From Bradyrhizobium sp. (GTDB lineage: Bacteria; Pseudomonadota; Alphaproteobacteria; Rhizobiales; Xanthobacteraceae): DNA of 50,651 bases. The first letter of the stretch is position 1. Each line of letters starts with the position of its first letter. The stretch is taken from assembly GCF_004799445.1 (NCBI RefSeq), contig NZ_SSNA01000030.1, positions 1 through 50,651 on the forward strand, read 5' to 3'. Below the pieces are notes generated by a model. It had not been told where the DNA came from. It ran no database searches and saw only the letters and a program-made list of their open reading frames with translations. The position numbers and the translations under genes were made by a program. This document shows, piece by piece, positions 1 through 11,970 of this stretch.

Positions 1-1821
1 CACGTCGACTTCACCATCGAAGTCGAGCGCAGCTTGCGCGTGCTTGACGGCGCGGTGTGCGTGCTCGATTCCAACCAGGGCGTCGAGCCGCAAACCGAAA
101 CGGTCTGGCGCCAGGGCGACAAGTACCGGGTTCCGCGCATCGTCTTCGCCAACAAGATGGACAAGACCGGCGCCGATTTCTACAAGTGCCTGGACGATAT
201 CGTCGACCGCCTCGGCGCCAAGCCGATCGCGATCCAGTTGCCGATCGGCTCGGAAAACAATTTCAAGGGTCTGATTGATCTCGTCCGCATGAAGGGCGTG
301 GTCTGGGAAGACGAGGCGCTCGGCGCCAATTTCAAGGACATCGATATTCCCGCCGACCTTGCCGACAAGGCCAAGGAATATCGCGAGAAATTGCTGGAGG
401 CCGCGGTCGAGCTCGATGACGAGGTTCTCGCCGCCTACCTCGACGGCAACGAGCCCGATGAGCCGACCCTGAAGCGCATGATCCGCAAGGCCGTGCTGAC
501 CGGCGCGTTCTTTCCGGTGCTGTGCGGCTCGGCCTTCAAGAACAAGGGCGTGCAGCCGTTGCTCGACGCGGTGGTGGACTATCTGCCGTCGCCGGTCGAC
601 GTGCCCGCCATCAAGGGCGTCGATGAGGACGGCAACGAGGTCGTTCGGCTGCCGAACGACAAGGAGCCACTGGCGCTGCTCGCGTTCAAGATCATGGACG
701 ACCCTTTCGTAGGCACCATCACATTCTGCCGCATTTATTCCGGCACGCTGTTGTCGGGCACCGGCGTCATCAACTCGACCCGCGACCGCAAGGAACGTAT
801 CGGCCGCATGTTGCTGATGCATGCCAACAACCGTGAAGACATCAAGGAAGCCTTTGCCGGCGACATCGTGGCGCTGGCGGGCCTCAAGGAAGCCCGCACC
901 GGTGACACCCTGTGCGATTCGAACAAGCCGGTGATTCTGGAAAAGATGGAATTCCCGGAGCCCGTGATCGAAATCGCGATCGAGCCGAAGTCGAAGGCCG
1001 ACCAGGAAAAGCTCGGCGTCGCGCTGGCGAAGCTTGCCGCGGAAGATCCGTCGTTCCGGGTCTCGACCGATCTGGAATCCGGCCAGACCATTCTCAAGGG
1101 CATGGGCGAACTCCATCTCGACATCAAGGTCGACATCCTGCGCCGGACCTACAAGGTCGATGCCAATATCGGCGCGCCGCAGGTGGCGTTCCGTGAGCGC
1201 ATCACCAAGCGCGCTGAGGTCAAGTACACCCACAAGAAGCAGACCGGCGGTACCGGTCAGTTTGCCGAAGTGTCGATCGTGGTCGAGCCGAATGAGCCCG
1301 GCAAGGGTTTCGAGTTCGAATCCAAGGTGGTCGGCGGCGCGGTGCCGAAGGAATTCATCCCCGGCGTCGAAAAGGGCCTCAACAGCGTGTTGGGCTCCGG
1401 CGTGGTCGCCGGCTTCCCGGTGGTCGACGTCAAGGTTCAGCTCGTCGACGGCAAGTACCACGACGTCGACTCTTCGGCGCTGGCCTTCGAAATCGCATCG
1501 CGCGCGGCCTTCCGCGAAGCCTTGCAAAAGGGCAAGTCGGTCCTGCTCGAGCCGATCATGAAGGTCGAGGTCGTGACGCCGGAGGATTACACCGGCTCGG
1601 TCATCGGCGATCTGAATTCGCGGCGCGGCCAGATCCAGGGTCAAGACATGCGCGGCAACGCCAACGTCATCAATGCGATGGTGCCGCTCATGAACATGTT
1701 CGGTTACGTGAATAACCTGCGCTCGATGAGCCAGGGTCGCGCGACCTTTACGATGCAGTTCGATCACTACGCGGAAGCACCGGCGAACGTGTCGGCGGAA
1801 GTCCAGAAGAAGTTTGCCTGA
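1..1821 (+). CDS. fusA: Elongation factor G, 3' part (5' end off the window)
   Basis: EF-G is the GTPase that drives ribosomal translocation and, with RRF, ribosome recycling. The frame is open from base 1, beginning with [11 protein letters not shown], the tail of the G3 (DTPGHVDF) motif. The G4 motif NKMD follows at about 154-165. The 606 residues present compare with about 690 for the family, so roughly 84 N-terminal residues with the P-loop and switch I are missing. Domains II to V follow, including the domain IV region with QTGGTGQFA and the domain V segment with [12 protein letters not shown] and [10 protein letters not shown]. Upstream rpsL and rpsG of the str operon are expected outside the window. 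tuf follows 39 bases downstream. An ATG or TTG inside this frame is not a real start. Confidence 0.97.
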   Translation, partial: HVDFTIEVERSLRVLDGAVCVLDSNQGVEPQTETVWRQGDKYRVPRIVFANKMDKTGADFYKCLDDIVDRLGAKPIAIQLPIGSENNFKGLIDLVRMKGVVWEDEALGANFKDIDIPADLADKAKEYREKLLEAAVELDDEVLAAYLDGNEPDEPTLKRMIRKAVLTGAFFPVLCGSAFKNKGVQPLLDAVVDYLPSPVDVPAIKGVDEDGNEVVRLPNDKEPLALLAFKIMDDPFVGTITFCRIYSGTLLSGTGVINSTRDRKERIGRMLLMHANNREDIKEAFAGDIVALAGLKEARTGDTLCDSNKPVILEKMEFPEPVIEIAIEPKSKADQEKLGVALAKLAAEDPSFRVSTDLESGQTILKGMGELHLDIKVDILRRTYKVDANIGAPQVAFRERITKRAEVKYTHKKQTGGTGQFAEVSIVVEPNEPGKGFEFESKVVGGAVPKEFIPGVEKGLNSVLGSGVVAGFPVVDVKVQLVDGKYHDVDSSALAFEIASRAAFREALQKGKSVLLEPIMKVEVVTPEDYTGSVIGDLNSRRGQIQGQDMRGNANVINAMVPLMNMFGYVNNLRSMSQGRATFTMQFDHYAEAPANVSAEVQKKFA

Positions 1822-1823
1822 TT

Positions 1824-1845
1824 GTCGTTAGCGGCAGTTAACGAC
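1824..1845. other. Small hairpin between fusA and tuf
   Basis: GTCGTTA at 1824-1830 is the reverse complement of TAACGAC at 1839-1845, separated by 8 bases. No T-run follows, so it is not an intrinsic terminator. It may be a processing or attenuation element of the fusA-tuf transcript; this is inferred from position only. Confidence 0.4.
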
Positions 1846-1860
1846 TGAACGGAGAGAGTC

Positions 1861-3051
<1,191 letters not shown>

Positions 3052-3056
3052 GCGAA

Positions 3057-3100
3057 CGAATAGGGAGTAGCGGGCCGATCTGTTCGCTACTCGCCATTCG
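3057..3100. repeat. GAATAG-type palindromic repeat between tuf and rpsJ
   Basis: CGAATAGGGAGTAGCG (3057-3072) pairs with CGCTACTCGCCATTCG (3085-3100), with eight perfect inner base pairs (GAGTAGCG/CGCTACTC) around a 12-base loop. A related element lies at 15773-15816. No T-run follows it. Confidence 0.6.
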
Positions 3101-3130
3101 CAAATTCGACGACAAAGAAAGACAACGGCA

Positions 3131-3439
3131 ATGAACGGCCAGAATATTCGCATACGCCTCAAGGCGTTCGACCATCGAATTCTCGATTCGTCGACGCGTG
3201 AGATCGTGAACACGGCGAAACGGACCGGTGCTCAGGTTCGCGGACCCATTCCGCTGCCGACCCGCATCGAGAAGTTCACCGTCAACCGTTCGCCGCATGT
3301 CGACAAGAAGAGCCGCGAGCAATTCGAGATGCGCACGCACAAGCGCCTTCTCGACATTGTCGACCCGACACCGCAGACCGTGGACGCGCTGATGAAGCTC
3401 GACCTGGCCGCCGGCGTCGACGTCGAAATCAAGCTCTAA
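3131..3439 (+). CDS. rpsJ: 30S ribosomal protein S10
   Basis: S10 is a small-subunit head protein that also acts as transcription factor NusE with NusB in antitermination. The 102 residues match the family length, and the sequence is canonical ([14 protein letters not shown] near the N-terminus, [20 protein letters not shown] in the exposed loop, RTHKRLLDI after it). It opens the S10 cluster, 79 bases after tuf, with a repeat hairpin in that gap. Confidence 0.98.
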   Translation: MNGQNIRIRLKAFDHRILDSSTREIVNTAKRTGAQVRGPIPLPTRIEKFTVNRSPHVDKKSREQFEMRTHKRLLDIVDPTPQTVDALMKLDLAAGVDVEIKL

Positions 3440-3491
3440 CCTTTAGCTCCCGTCCGAACGATAGCGGACAGAAAGAACAGGAAGCACGCCG

Positions 3492-4220
3492 ATGCGCTCC
3501 GGAGTGATCGCACAAAAGGTCGGGATGACGCGGGTCTTTACGGAGACCGGCGAACATATCCCTGTGACCGTGCTGAAGCTGGGCAATTGCCAGGTGTTGG
3601 GTCACCGCACGACCGAGAAGAACGGTTATGTGGCGCTGCAGCTCGGATCGGGCACCCGCAAGACCGTCTATCTGCCGAAGGCCGAACGCGGCCAGTTCGC
3701 GGTCGCCAAGGTCGAGCCGAAGCGCAAGGTCACCGAGTTCCGCGTGTCGGAAGACGCGCTGATCCCGGTCGGCGCCGAAATTCAGGCTGATCATTTCGTG
3801 GTCGGTCAGTTCGTCGACGTCACCGGCACCTCGGTCGGCAAGGGTTTCGCCGGCGGCATGAAGCGCTGGAATTTCGGCGGCCTTCGCGCCACCCACGGTG
3901 TGTCGGTATCGCATCGTTCGATCGGTTCGACCGGCGGACGCCAGGATCCCGGCAAGACCTTCAAGAACAAGAAGATGCCCGGTCACATGGGCGTCGATCG
4001 CATCACCACGCTCAATCTGCGCGTGGTGCAGACCGACGTCGCGCGCGGCCTGATCCTGGTCGAGGGCGCCGTTCCCGGCTCCAAGGGTGGATGGATCGCT
4101 GTGCGCGATGCCGTGAAGAAGGCGTTGCCGAAAGACGCGCCGAAGCCCGGCAAGTTCCGTCTGGCCGATGGCGGCGGCGAGCAGGCTGCGGCTGCGCCGG
4201 CCGAGCAGGAGGGCGTGTGA
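3492..4220 (+). CDS. rplC: 50S ribosomal protein L3
   Basis: L3 binds 23S rRNA near the peptidyl-transferase centre and is an early assembly protein. The 242-residue product starts [16 protein letters not shown] and has the conserved central loop [20 protein letters not shown], whose QDPG glutamine is the site methylated by PrmB in other bacteria. An Ala/Glu-rich C-terminal extension ([16 protein letters not shown]) makes it longer than the E. coli protein (209). Its stop is one base upstream of the rplD start. Confidence 0.98.
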   Translation: MRSGVIAQKVGMTRVFTETGEHIPVTVLKLGNCQVLGHRTTEKNGYVALQLGSGTRKTVYLPKAERGQFAVAKVEPKRKVTEFRVSEDALIPVGAEIQADHFVVGQFVDVTGTSVGKGFAGGMKRWNFGGLRATHGVSVSHRSIGSTGGRQDPGKTFKNKKMPGHMGVDRITTLNLRVVQTDVARGLILVEGAVPGSKGGWIAVRDAVKKALPKDAPKPGKFRLADGGGEQAAAAPAEQEGV

Positions 4221-4221
4221 G

Positions 4222-4842
4222 ATGGAATTGAAAGTCACAACGCTTGAAGGCAAGGCGGCTGGTTCGGTTCAGCTTTCCGATGCGATTTTCGGTCTGGAGC
4301 CGCGCAAGGATATCATCCAGCGCTGCGTCAACTGGCAGCTGGCGAAGCGTCAGGCCGGGACCCACAAGACGCAAGGGCGCGCCGATGTCTGGCGCACCGG
4401 CAAGAAGATGTACAAGCAGAAGGGCACCGGCGGCGCACGTCACGGCTCGGCCCGGGTACCGCAGTTCCGCGGCGGCGGCCGTGCTTTCGGCCCGGTGGTC
4501 CGCTCCCATGCGTTCGCTCTGCCGAAGAAGGTTCGCGCGCTGGCGCTGCGTCATGCGCTCTCGGCCAAGGCCAGGGACGGCGGCCTGATCGTGATTGAAT
4601 CGGCAACGCTCGAGGCCGCCAAGACCAAGGCGCTGATCGGACACTTCTCCGGTCTCGGCCTGACCAACGCGCTGATCATTGACGGCGCCGAGCTGCACAA
4701 CGGGTTCGCCACCGCCGCCCGCAACATTCCGAACATCGACGTGCTGCCGATCCAGGGCATCAACGTCTATGACATTCTGCGTCGTCAGAAGCTGGTGCTG
4801 ACCAAAGCGGCGCTCGATGCGTTGGAGGCGCGCTTCAAATGA
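4222..4842 (+). CDS. rplD: 50S ribosomal protein L4
   Basis: L4 lines the polypeptide exit tunnel and in some bacteria represses the S10 operon. The start at 4222 gives 206 residues beginning [16 protein letters not shown]; the frame is open further upstream, but that extension overlaps rplC and has no homologous sequence. The tunnel-loop region carries [20 protein letters not shown] followed by the [10 protein letters not shown] segment. The stop overlaps the rplW start as ATGA, so the two are probably translationally coupled. Confidence 0.97.
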   Translation: MELKVTTLEGKAAGSVQLSDAIFGLEPRKDIIQRCVNWQLAKRQAGTHKTQGRADVWRTGKKMYKQKGTGGARHGSARVPQFRGGGRAFGPVVRSHAFALPKKVRALALRHALSAKARDGGLIVIESATLEAAKTKALIGHFSGLGLTNALIIDGAELHNGFATAARNIPNIDVLPIQGINVYDILRRQKLVLTKAALDALEARFK

Positions 4843-5138
4843 AGAATATCGACCCGCGCCACTACGACATCATCGTTGCTCCCGTCGTCACTGAAAAGGC
4901 GACGATGGCCTCCGAACACAACAAGGTCGTGTTCAAGGTCGCGGGCAAGGCCACCAAGCCGCAGATCAAGGAAGCCGTCGAGAAGCTGTTCGACGTCAAG
5001 GTCAAGAGCGTGAACACGCTGGTGCGCAAGGGCAAGACCAAGGTGTTCCGCGGTCAGTTCGGCTCGCAGTCGGACGTGAAGCGCGCGATCGTGACCCTCG
5101 AAGAGGGCCACCGCATCGACGTCACCACCGGGTTATAA
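4839..5138 (+). CDS. rplW: 50S ribosomal protein L23
   Basis: L23 sits at the tunnel exit and is the docking site for trigger factor and SRP. The 99-residue product begins [20 protein letters not shown] and contains [15 protein letters not shown], typical of bacterial L23. It overlaps the end of rplD by four bases and is followed 12 bases later by rplB. Confidence 0.97.
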   Translation: MKNIDPRHYDIIVAPVVTEKATMASEHNKVVFKVAGKATKPQIKEAVEKLFDVKVKSVNTLVRKGKTKVFRGQFGSQSDVKRAIVTLEEGHRIDVTTGL

Positions 5139-5150
5139 GGCGATACGACG

Positions 5151-5984
5151 ATGGCATTGAAAACATACAACCCCACGACACCAGGCCAGCGCCAGCTGGT
5201 GATGGTCGATCGTTCGGCGCTCTACAAGGGCAAGCCGGTCAAGGCGCTGACCGAGGGCAAGCACTCCTCGGGCGGCCGCAACAACACCGGACGCATGGTC
5301 GTGCGCTTTCGCGGCGGCGGCCACAAGCAGTCGTATCGTATCGTCGATTTCAAGCGCACCAAGGTCGATATGCCGGCGACCGTCGAGCGGCTGGAATACG
5401 ATCCGAATCGTACCGCCTTCATCGCGCTGGTGAAATATACCGACGGCACCCAGGCCTATATCCTGGCGCCGCAGCGTCTGGCGGTCGGCGACACCGTGGT
5501 CGCTGGCAACTATGTCGACGTCAAGCCGGGCAACGTCATGCCGCTCGGCAACATGCCGATCGGCACCATCATTCACAATGTGGAATTGAAGATCGGCAAG
5601 GGTGGTCAGCTCGCACGTTCCGCCGGCACCTATGCACAGCTCGTTGGCCGCGATCAGGACTACGTCATCGTCCGTTTGAACTCCGGCGAGCAGCGCCTGG
5701 TTCACGGCCGCTGCACCGGCACCATCGGCGCAGTGTCGAATCCGGACCACATGAACATCTCGATCGGCAAGGCCGGCCGCAATCGCTGGCTCGGCCGCAA
5801 GCCCCATAACCGCGGCGTCTCCATGAACCCGGTCGACCATCCGCACGGCGGCGGCGAAGGCCGCACCTCGGGTGGCCGCCATCCGGTGACGCCGTGGGGC
5901 AAGCCGACCAAGGGCAAGAAGACACGTTCGAACAAATCGACCAACAGATTCATTCTCATCAGCCGCCACAAGCGGAAGAAGTAA
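5151..5984 (+). CDS. rplB: 50S ribosomal protein L2
   Basis: L2 is a universally conserved large-subunit protein needed for subunit association and peptidyl-transferase structure. The product is 277 residues with the hallmark [20 protein letters not shown] near the C-terminus, where the conserved His is placed close to the peptidyl-transferase centre, and a basic [12 protein letters not shown] tail. It lies within the S10 cluster, 12 bases after rplW and 12 before rpsS. Confidence 0.98.
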   Translation: MALKTYNPTTPGQRQLVMVDRSALYKGKPVKALTEGKHSSGGRNNTGRMVVRFRGGGHKQSYRIVDFKRTKVDMPATVERLEYDPNRTAFIALVKYTDGTQAYILAPQRLAVGDTVVAGNYVDVKPGNVMPLGNMPIGTIIHNVELKIGKGGQLARSAGTYAQLVGRDQDYVIVRLNSGEQRLVHGRCTGTIGAVSNPDHMNISIGKAGRNRWLGRKPHNRGVSMNPVDHPHGGGEGRTSGGRHPVTPWGKPTKGKKTRSNKSTNRFILISRHKRKK

Positions 5985-5996
5985 GGAACGCCGGAC

Positions 5997-6275
5997 ATGG
6001 TTCGTTCAGTCTGGAAAGGCCCGTTCGTCGAAGGCTCGCTGCTCAAGAAGGCAGACGTCGCGCGTGCGTCCGGCCGTCATGACGTTATCAAGATCTGGAG
6101 CCGCCGCTCGACCATCCTGCCGCAGTTCGTCGGCCTGGTGTTCGGCGTCTACAACGGCCAGAAGCATGTGCCGGTATCGGTCAACGAGGAAATGGTGGGT
6201 CACAAGTTCGGCGAGTTCTCGCCGACCCGGACCTTCCACGGCCATTCTGGCGACAAGAAAGCCAAGAAGGCTTGA
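5997..6275 (+). CDS. rpsS: 30S ribosomal protein S19
   Basis: S19 forms a head complex with S13 and contacts the A-site region. The 92-residue product starts [19 protein letters not shown], with [15 protein letters not shown] and the C-terminal [20 protein letters not shown]. Length and motifs are standard. Confidence 0.98.
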   Translation: MVRSVWKGPFVEGSLLKKADVARASGRHDVIKIWSRRSTILPQFVGLVFGVYNGQKHVPVSVNEEMVGHKFGEFSPTRTFHGHSGDKKAKKA

Positions 6276-6285
6276 GGACTAAGCG

Positions 6286-6672
6286 ATGAGCAAACCAAAG
6301 CGCGAACGGAGCCTCCCGGATAACGAGGCCAAGGCGATCGCCCGGATGCTGCGGGTGAGCCCGCAGAAGCTGAACTTGGTCGCGCAATTGATCCGCGGCA
6401 GGAAGGCTTCGGCGGCGCTTGCGGATCTGCAGTTTTCGCGCAAGCGGATTGCGGTCGACGTCAAGAAGTGCCTGGAATCGGCGATCGCCAACGCCGAGAA
6501 CAATCATGATCTCGATGTCGATGATCTGGTGGTCGCCGAGGCGCATGTCGGCAACGGCATCGTGATGAAACGTTTCGCACCGCGCGGCCGTGGCCGTTCG
6601 GGCCGTGTCTTTAAACCGTTCTCGCAGCTGACGATCGTTGTTCGTCAGGTCGAGGCCGAGGCGAGCGCTTAA
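6286..6672 (+). CDS. rplV: 50S ribosomal protein L22
   Basis: L22 contacts all domains of 23S rRNA, and its beta-hairpin reaches into the exit tunnel, the site of some macrolide resistance changes. The 128 residues include [20 protein letters not shown] and the hairpin region [20 protein letters not shown]. It starts 10 bases after rpsS and is followed by rpsC. Confidence 0.97.
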   Translation: MSKPKRERSLPDNEAKAIARMLRVSPQKLNLVAQLIRGRKASAALADLQFSRKRIAVDVKKCLESAIANAENNHDLDVDDLVVAEAHVGNGIVMKRFAPRGRGRSGRVFKPFSQLTIVVRQVEAEASA

Positions 6673-6692
6673 ACAGGGCGCGGGAGAATACG

Positions 6693-7391
6693 ATGGGTCA
6701 GAAGATCAATCCAATCGGACTGCGTCTTGGCATCAACCGGACGTGGGATTCCCGTTGGTTCGCCGGCAAGAACGAATACGGCAAGCTGCTGCACGAGGAT
6801 GTCAAGATCCGCGAGATCCTGCACAAGGAACTGAAGCAGGCGGCGGTCGCCAGGATCGTGATCGAACGTCCGCACAAGAAGTGCCGGGTGACGATCCACT
6901 CGGCGCGTCCCGGTGTCGTGATCGGCAAGAAGGGCGCCGATATCGACAAGCTACGCAAGCGCGTCGCCGATATCACGGATTCCGACGTCGTCATCAACAT
7001 CGTCGAGATCCGCAAGCCCGAGCTCGACGCCACGCTGGTCGCCGAATCCATCGCGCAGCAGCTCGAGCGCCGCGTTGCCTTCCGCCGCGCCATGAAGCGC
7101 GCGGTGCAGTCGGCGATGCGCCTGGGTGCCGAGGGCATCCGCATCAACTGCTCGGGTCGTCTCGGCGGCGCCGAAATCGCGCGCATGGAGTGGTACCGCG
7201 AAGGTCGCGTGCCGTTGCATACGCTGCGCGCCGACATCGACTATGGGGTTGCGACCGCGTTCACGACGTTTGGTACCTGCGGCGTCAAGGTCTGGATCTT
7301 CAAGGGCGAAATCCTCGAGCACGATCCGATGGCCCAGGACAAGAAGATGGCCGAAGGCGACAATACGCGGCCCCGCCGCGACGCTGCCTAA
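6693..7391 (+). CDS. rpsC: 30S ribosomal protein S3
   Basis: S3 lies at the mRNA entry channel and contributes to ribosomal helicase activity with S4 and S5. The product is 232 residues, starts [20 protein letters not shown], has a type II KH domain with [11 protein letters not shown] as its GxxG element, and the C-terminal S3 domain with [21 protein letters not shown]. Confidence 0.98.
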   Translation: MGQKINPIGLRLGINRTWDSRWFAGKNEYGKLLHEDVKIREILHKELKQAAVARIVIERPHKKCRVTIHSARPGVVIGKKGADIDKLRKRVADITDSDVVINIVEIRKPELDATLVAESIAQQLERRVAFRRAMKRAVQSAMRLGAEGIRINCSGRLGGAEIARMEWYREGRVPLHTLRADIDYGVATAFTTFGTCGVKVWIFKGEILEHDPMAQDKKMAEGDNTRPRRDAA

Positions 7392-7423
7392 GCGAAATAG
7401 AGAAGGTTTGAGGGCGCAAAGCC

Positions 7424-7837
7424 ATGATGCAACCAAAGAAAACGAAGTTCCGGAAGGCGCATAAGGGCCGGATCCACGGCACCGCGACTTCGGGCGCGAC
7501 GTTGTCGTTCGGTCAGTTCGGTTTGAAGGCGATGGCGCCCGAGCGCATCACCGCGCGTCAGATCGAGGCCGCCCGCCGCGCGCTGACCCGTCACATGAAG
7601 CGCGCCGGCCGGGTCTGGATCCGCATCTTCCCGGACGTGCCGGTGTCGAAGAAGCCCGCCGAGGTGCGGATGGGCTCCGGCAAGGGTACGCCTGAATTGT
7701 GGGTGGCGCGGGTGAAACCCGGCCGCGTGATTTTCGAAATCGACGGCGTGACCGTGCAGACCGCGAAAGAAGCGCTGACGCTCGCCGCCGCCAAACTGCC
7801 GATCAAGACGCGCTTCGTAGCGCGCATTGCGGAATAG
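7424..7837 (+). CDS. rplP: 50S ribosomal protein L16
   Basis: L16 binds helices near the A site and helps place tRNA in the peptidyl-transferase centre. The 137-residue product starts [19 protein letters not shown] and carries the conserved [20 protein letters not shown] and [12 protein letters not shown] segments. A second ATG immediately follows the first; either could be used, changing the protein by one residue. Confidence 0.97.
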   Translation: MMQPKKTKFRKAHKGRIHGTATSGATLSFGQFGLKAMAPERITARQIEAARRALTRHMKRAGRVWIRIFPDVPVSKKPAEVRMGSGKGTPELWVARVKPGRVIFEIDGVTVQTAKEALTLAAAKLPIKTRFVARIAE

Positions 7838-7847
7838 GGAAGTGGTC

Positions 7848-8054
7848 ATGGCCGAGATGAAAACCGCCGATATCCGCGCGATGAGCCCCGATCAGATGGA
7901 CGACGCCGTCCTCAATCTGAAGAAGGAGCGCTTCAATCTGCGTTTCCAGCGCGCCACCGGGCAGCTGGAAAATACGTCGCGGCTGCGGGAAGCCCGCCGC
8001 GACATCGCCCGCATCAAGACCATTGCCGCGCAGCAGCGCGCGAAGAAGAAGTAG
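7848..8054 (+). CDS. rpmC: 50S ribosomal protein L29
   Basis: L29 sits next to L23 at the tunnel exit. The start at 7848 gives 68 residues, [19 protein letters not shown] onward, with the two-helix signature [20 protein letters not shown]. An in-frame ATG at 7827 would overlap rplP and add seven unconserved residues. AGGGAAG seven bases upstream supports 7848. Confidence 0.96.
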   Translation: MAEMKTADIRAMSPDQMDDAVLNLKKERFNLRFQRATGQLENTSRLREARRDIARIKTIAAQQRAKKK

Positions 8055-8064
8055 GGGGCTGACA

Positions 8065-8316
8065 ATGCCGAAACGTACGCTTCAAGGCGTGGTCGTCAGC
8101 GACAAGCAGGCCAAGACGGTCGTGGTGCGCGTCGATCGCCGCTTCACCCATCCGATCTACAAGAAGACGATCCGCCGCTCGAAAAACTATCATGCGCACG
8201 ACGAGAACAACCAGTTCAAGCCGGGCGACACGGTGTGGATCGAGGAGAGCAAGCCGATCTCGAAATTGAAGCGCTGGACCGTGGTCCGGGGCGAACAGCA
8301 GAAAAAAACGGCCTGA
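8065..8316 (+). CDS. rpsQ: 30S ribosomal protein S17
   Basis: S17 is an OB-fold primary binder of the 16S 5' domain. The ATG at 8065 gives 83 residues, [20 protein letters not shown], with [18 protein letters not shown] in the loop. AGGGGG lies just upstream. The frame is open further 5' but that part overlaps rpmC. This is the last gene of the S10 cluster; an 83-base gap with a small hairpin (CGGCC 8320-8324 with GGCCG 8332-8336) precedes rplN. Confidence 0.97.
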   Translation: MPKRTLQGVVVSDKQAKTVVVRVDRRFTHPIYKKTIRRSKNYHAHDENNQFKPGDTVWIEESKPISKLKRWTVVRGEQQKKTA

Positions 8317-8399
8317 GGTCGGCCTGGCTTCGGCCGGATATGACGTTCGGGAAATTTTAGGCGCAACTTCGCGCATCAGAAAGAGGACGAGGTGCATCA

Positions 8400-8768
8400 A
8401 TGATTCAGATGCAGACCAACCTCGACGTGGCCGATAATTCAGGCGCACGCCGTGTCATGTGCATCAAGGTGCTTGGGGGCTCCAAGCGCCGCTATGCCAC
8501 CGTGGGCGACGTTATTGTCGTGTCGATCAAGGAAGCGATTCCGCGCGGCAAGGTGAAGAAGGGCGACGTCATGAAGGCGGTCGTGGTGCGGGTCCGCAAG
8601 GACATCCGCCGCGCCGACGGTTCGGTCATCCGGTTCGATCGCAACGCCGCGGTTCTGATCAACAACCAGTCGGAGCCGGTCGGCACCCGCATCTTCGGGC
8701 CCGTCCCGCGCGAGCTGCGCGCCAAGAACCACATGAAGATCATCTCGCTCGCGCCGGAGGTGCTGTGA
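8400..8768 (+). CDS. rplN: 50S ribosomal protein L14
   Basis: L14 forms bridges to the small subunit and is a binding surface for RsfS and release factors. The 122-residue product starts [20 protein letters not shown], with [11 protein letters not shown] and the C-terminal [20 protein letters not shown]. First gene of the spc cluster. Its TGA shares one base with the rplX ATG. Confidence 0.98.
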
Positions 8769-9082
8769 TGGCTGCCAAGATCCGGAAGGGTGACAAGGTC
8801 GTCGTGCTGTCCGGCCGCGACAAGGGTCGCACTGGCGAGGTGTTCGAGGTACGTCCGACCGAGAGCAAGGCGCTGGTCCGCGGGGTCAACCTCGTCAAGC
8901 GCCACCAGAAACAGACCCAGGCCCAGGAGGGCGGCATCATCTCGAAAGAGTCGCCGATCCATCTGTCCAACATCGCGATCGTCGGCAAGGACGGCAAGCC
9001 GACCCGCGTGGGTTTCAAGGTTCAGGCGGATGGCAAGAAAGTACGCATCGCCAAACGCTCGGGAGCAGAGATCGATGGCTGA
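8768..9082 (+). CDS. rplX: 50S ribosomal protein L24
   Basis: L24 is an assembly initiator for the large subunit. The start at 8768 (TGATG overlap with rplN) gives 104 residues: [20 protein letters not shown], a KOW motif, then [19 protein letters not shown]. The stop lies inside rplE, an 8-base overlap, so coupling is likely. A much longer open frame upstream is an accident of GC-rich sequence over rplN. Confidence 0.97.
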   Translation: MAAKIRKGDKVVVLSGRDKGRTGEVFEVRPTESKALVRGVNLVKRHQKQTQAQEGGIISKESPIHLSNIAIVGKDGKPTRVGFKVQADGKKVRIAKRSGAEIDG

Positions 9083-9632
9083 GACCGCATACGTTCCGCG
9101 TTTACGCGAACAGTTCGACAAGGAAATCCGCGGCAAACTGACCGAACAGTTCGGCTATGCCAATATCATGCAGGTGCCGCGGCTGGACAAGGTCGTGCTC
9201 AACATGGGCGTCGGCGAAGCCGTCAACGACCGCAAGAAGGCCGAACTGGCCGCGACCGATCTGTCGCTGATCGCCGGCCAGAAGGCGGTCGTGACTTACT
9301 CGCGCGTCGCCATTGCGACCTTCAAGCTGCGTGAAAACCAGCCGATCGGCTGCAAGGTTACGCTGCGCAAGGCCAAGATGTACGAGTTCATCGACCGCCT
9401 CGTGAACGTGGCACTGCCCCGCGTGCGCGACTTCCGCGGCCTTAATCCGAAGAGCTTCGACGGCCGCGGCAACTATTCGCTCGGCATCAAGGAGCACATC
9501 ATTTTCCCCGAAATCGACTTCGACAAGATGGGGGAGACGTGGGGCATGGACATCACGGTGTGCACCACCGCGGGCACCGACGACGAAGCAAGGGCATTGT
9601 TGACCGCATTCAATTTCCCGTTCCGGCAGTGA
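9075..9632 (+). CDS. rplE: 50S ribosomal protein L5
   Basis: L5 binds 5S rRNA with L18 and contacts P-site tRNA. The ATG at 9075 gives 185 residues, starting [18 protein letters not shown], with the conserved [15 protein letters not shown] and [20 protein letters not shown]. The frame is open far upstream through rplX, but that part is unrelated sequence. GGGAGCAG eight to ten bases upstream supports this start. Confidence 0.97.
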   Translation: MAETAYVPRLREQFDKEIRGKLTEQFGYANIMQVPRLDKVVLNMGVGEAVNDRKKAELAATDLSLIAGQKAVVTYSRVAIATFKLRENQPIGCKVTLRKAKMYEFIDRLVNVALPRVRDFRGLNPKSFDGRGNYSLGIKEHIIFPEIDFDKMGETWGMDITVCTTAGTDDEARALLTAFNFPFRQ

Positions 9633-9678
9633 GACGCTGACAAAAAGCCTCTCAAACGCGGAAACCCAGGAGCCAAGC

Positions 9679-9984
9679 ATGGCAAAGAAGAGTTCGATCG
9701 AGAAGAACAACCGGCGCAAGCGGATGACCAAGAACGCAGCGCCCCGGCGCGCGAAGCTGAAGGCCATCATCGCCGACAAGACCAAGCCGATGGAAGAGCG
9801 GTTTGCGGCGACGCTGAAGCTCGCCGAGATGCCGCGCAATTCGTCGGCGACCCGGATCCGCAATCGCTGCGAGATTACCGGACGTCCGCGCTCGGTCTAT
9901 CGCAAGAACAAGCTTTCCCGCATCGCGCTGCGTGAACTCGGCTCCAAGGGCCTGGTTCCCGGGCTCGTAAAGTCGAGCTGGTAA
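9679..9984 (+). CDS. rpsN: 30S ribosomal protein S14, zinc-independent type
   Basis: S14 completes the 30S head. The 101-residue product starts [15 protein letters not shown]. Only one cysteine is present ([13 protein letters not shown]), so it lacks the two CxxC pairs of the zinc-binding form and is the long C-minus type. The end [19 protein letters not shown] is canonical. Confidence 0.97.
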   Translation: MAKKSSIEKNNRRKRMTKNAAPRRAKLKAIIADKTKPMEERFAATLKLAEMPRNSSATRIRNRCEITGRPRSVYRKNKLSRIALRELGSKGLVPGLVKSSW

Positions 9985-9995
9985 GGGGGTCGGAC

Positions 9996-10394
9996 ATGTC
10001 AACACACGATCCGATCAGCGATCTCATCACCCGCATCCGCAACGCACAGATGCGCGCCAAGCCCAAGGTTTCGACCCCGGGCTCGAAGATGCGCGCCAAT
10101 GTGCTCGAAGTGCTCAAGGCCGAAGGCTATATCCGCGGCTATGCCAGCGTCGAGCATGCCTCGGGGCGCAGCGAGCTTGAGATCGAACTGAAATATTTCG
10201 ACGGCGAGCCTGTGATCCGCGAGATCGAGCGGGTGTCGAAGCCGGGGCGGCGGGTTTATGCCTCGGTGAAGAACCTGCCGCGCGTGAACAACGGTCTCGG
10301 CATTTCGGTGTTATCGACGCCGAAGGGAATCATGGCTGACCACGAAGCGCGCGACGCGAATGTGGGCGGCGAAATTCTCTTCACGGTGTTCTGA
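9996..10394 (+). CDS. rpsH: 30S ribosomal protein S8
   Basis: S8 is a primary 16S rRNA binder of the platform and in E. coli represses the spc operon. The 132-residue product starts [20 protein letters not shown] and ends with [20 protein letters not shown], typical of bacterial S8. Whether spc autoregulation occurs here is not visible. Confidence 0.97.
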   Translation: MSTHDPISDLITRIRNAQMRAKPKVSTPGSKMRANVLEVLKAEGYIRGYASVEHASGRSELEIELKYFDGEPVIREIERVSKPGRRVYASVKNLPRVNNGLGISVLSTPKGIMADHEARDANVGGEILFTVF

Positions 10395-10410
10395 GGAAGG
10401 GACTTAGACC

Positions 10411-10944
10411 ATGTCACGTATTGGCAAGCGGCCTGTGACGGTTCCGTCGGGCGTTACCGCGACCGTCGAGGGACAGACCGTGAAAATGAAGGGGCCGAAG
10501 GGCCAGCTTCAGTTCGTCGTCCATGACGACGTCGAAGTGAAGTTTGAAAACGGCGCGGTCACCGTGGCGCCGAGGGTCAAGACCAACCGCGCGCAGGCGA
10601 TGTACGGCACGGCGCGCGCGCAGGTGGCCAACCTGGTCGCCGGCGTGACCAAGGGTTTCGAGAAGAAGCTCGAAATCACCGGCGTCGGCTACCGCGCCGC
10701 GCTGCAGGGCAAGAACCTGCAGCTCGCGCTCGGCTACAGCCACGACGTCGTCTATGCGATCCCGGAAGGGATCGCGATCACGGTGCCGAAGCCGACCGAG
10801 ATCACCATCACCGGCAACGACAGCCAGCGCGTCGGCCAGGTCGCCGCCGAGATCCGCAGCTACCGTCCGCCGGAGCCCTACAAGGGCAAGGGCGTGAAAT
10901 ACGCCAACGAATTCATCTTCCGCAAGGAAGGCAAGAAGAAGTAA
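10411..10944 (+). CDS. rplF: 50S ribosomal protein L6
   Basis: L6 lies near the sarcin-ricin loop and factor-binding site. The 177 residues consist of two repeated alpha/beta domains; [15 protein letters not shown] starts the first, and [19 protein letters not shown] near the C-terminus is the family signature. Confidence 0.97.
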   Translation: MSRIGKRPVTVPSGVTATVEGQTVKMKGPKGQLQFVVHDDVEVKFENGAVTVAPRVKTNRAQAMYGTARAQVANLVAGVTKGFEKKLEITGVGYRAALQGKNLQLALGYSHDVVYAIPEGIAITVPKPTEITITGNDSQRVGQVAAEIRSYRPPEPYKGKGVKYANEFIFRKEGKKK

Positions 10945-10955
10945 CGGAGCCGGTC

Positions 10956-11318
10956 ATGTCGAGACTCAAGATTACGAATGCCCGGCGCAAGCAACGCGTG
11001 CGGCTGTCGTTGCGCCGCTCCGCCGGCGGTCGCCCGCGTCTGTCGGTGTTCCGCTCGTCGAAGCACATCTACGCCCAGGTCATCGACGACCTCAAGGGCG
11101 AGACGCTCGCCTCCGCCTCATCGCTGGAGAAGGCGATGCGCGAGAGCGGCAAGACCGGGGCGGACATCGACGCGGCAAAAGCCGTCGGCAAGTTGCTGGC
11201 GGAACGTGCCGTGAAAAACGGCGTCACCGAGGTGGTATTCGATCGCGGCGGCTATCTCTATCACGGGCGCGTCAAGGCGCTCGCGGACGCCGCGCGCGAA
11301 AGCGGATTGAGCTTCTAG
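10956..11318 (+). CDS. rplR: 50S ribosomal protein L18
   Basis: L18 binds 5S rRNA with L5. The 120-residue product has the basic N-terminus ([17 protein letters not shown]), the [20 protein letters not shown] core and the C-terminal [20 protein letters not shown]. Start and spacing to rplF (11 bases) are regular. Confidence 0.97.
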   Translation: MSRLKITNARRKQRVRLSLRRSAGGRPRLSVFRSSKHIYAQVIDDLKGETLASASSLEKAMRESGKTGADIDAAKAVGKLLAERAVKNGVTEVVFDRGGYLYHGRVKALADAARESGLSF

Positions 11319-11391
11319 TTGGATTTAACGGACACGAGTTCAGGGGCTCTTTGGCCTCTCGAGGCAAGTCTTTCAAGGATCGGAAAACACC

Positions 11392-11964
11392 ATGGCAGGT
11401 GAACGCGAACGCGGTGGCGGCCACAGGGGCGGCCGGGAAGAACGCGACAGCGAGTTCGTCGACAAGCTCGTCCACATCAATCGTGTGGCGAAGGTCGTCA
11501 AGGGCGGCAAGCGCTTCGGCTTTGCGGCGCTGGTCGTGATCGGCGACCAGAAGGGCCGGGTCGGTTTCGGCCACGGCAAGGCGCGCGAAGTTCCCGAGGC
11601 GATCCGCAAGGCGACCGAATCGGCCAAGCGCAATCTGACCCGGGTGGCGCTGCGCGAAGGCCGCACGCTGCATCACGATATCGCCGGCCGGCACGGCGCG
11701 GGACGGGTTTACCTGCGGGCGGCGCCGGCGGGTACCGGCATCATCGCCGGTGGTCCGATGCGCGCGGTGTTCGAGACGCTCGGGATCCAGGATGTGGTGG
11801 CCAAGTCGATCGGCTCCTCCAACCCCTACAACATGGTTCGCGCCACCTTCGACGCGCTGAAGCATCAGGATTCGCCGCGTTCGGTTGCGGCGCGCCGCAA
11901 CATCAAGGTTTCGACGCTGCAGTCGCGCCGGGTCGGCGGCGATGCCGAGGTGGTTGCGGAATAA
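11392..11964 (+). CDS. rpsE: 30S ribosomal protein S5
   Basis: S5 affects decoding fidelity and mRNA unwinding. The 190 residues have a Gly/Arg/Glu-rich start ([18 protein letters not shown]), a dsRBD-like N-domain with [17 protein letters not shown], and the C-terminal domain with [16 protein letters not shown]. It follows rplR after a 73-base gap. Confidence 0.97.
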   Translation: MAGERERGGGHRGGREERDSEFVDKLVHINRVAKVVKGGKRFGFAALVVIGDQKGRVGFGHGKAREVPEAIRKATESAKRNLTRVALREGRTLHHDIAGRHGAGRVYLRAAPAGTGIIAGGPMRAVFETLGIQDVVAKSIGSSNPYNMVRATFDALKHQDSPRSVAARRNIKVSTLQSRRVGGDAEVVAE

Positions 11965-11970
11965 AGAGGT

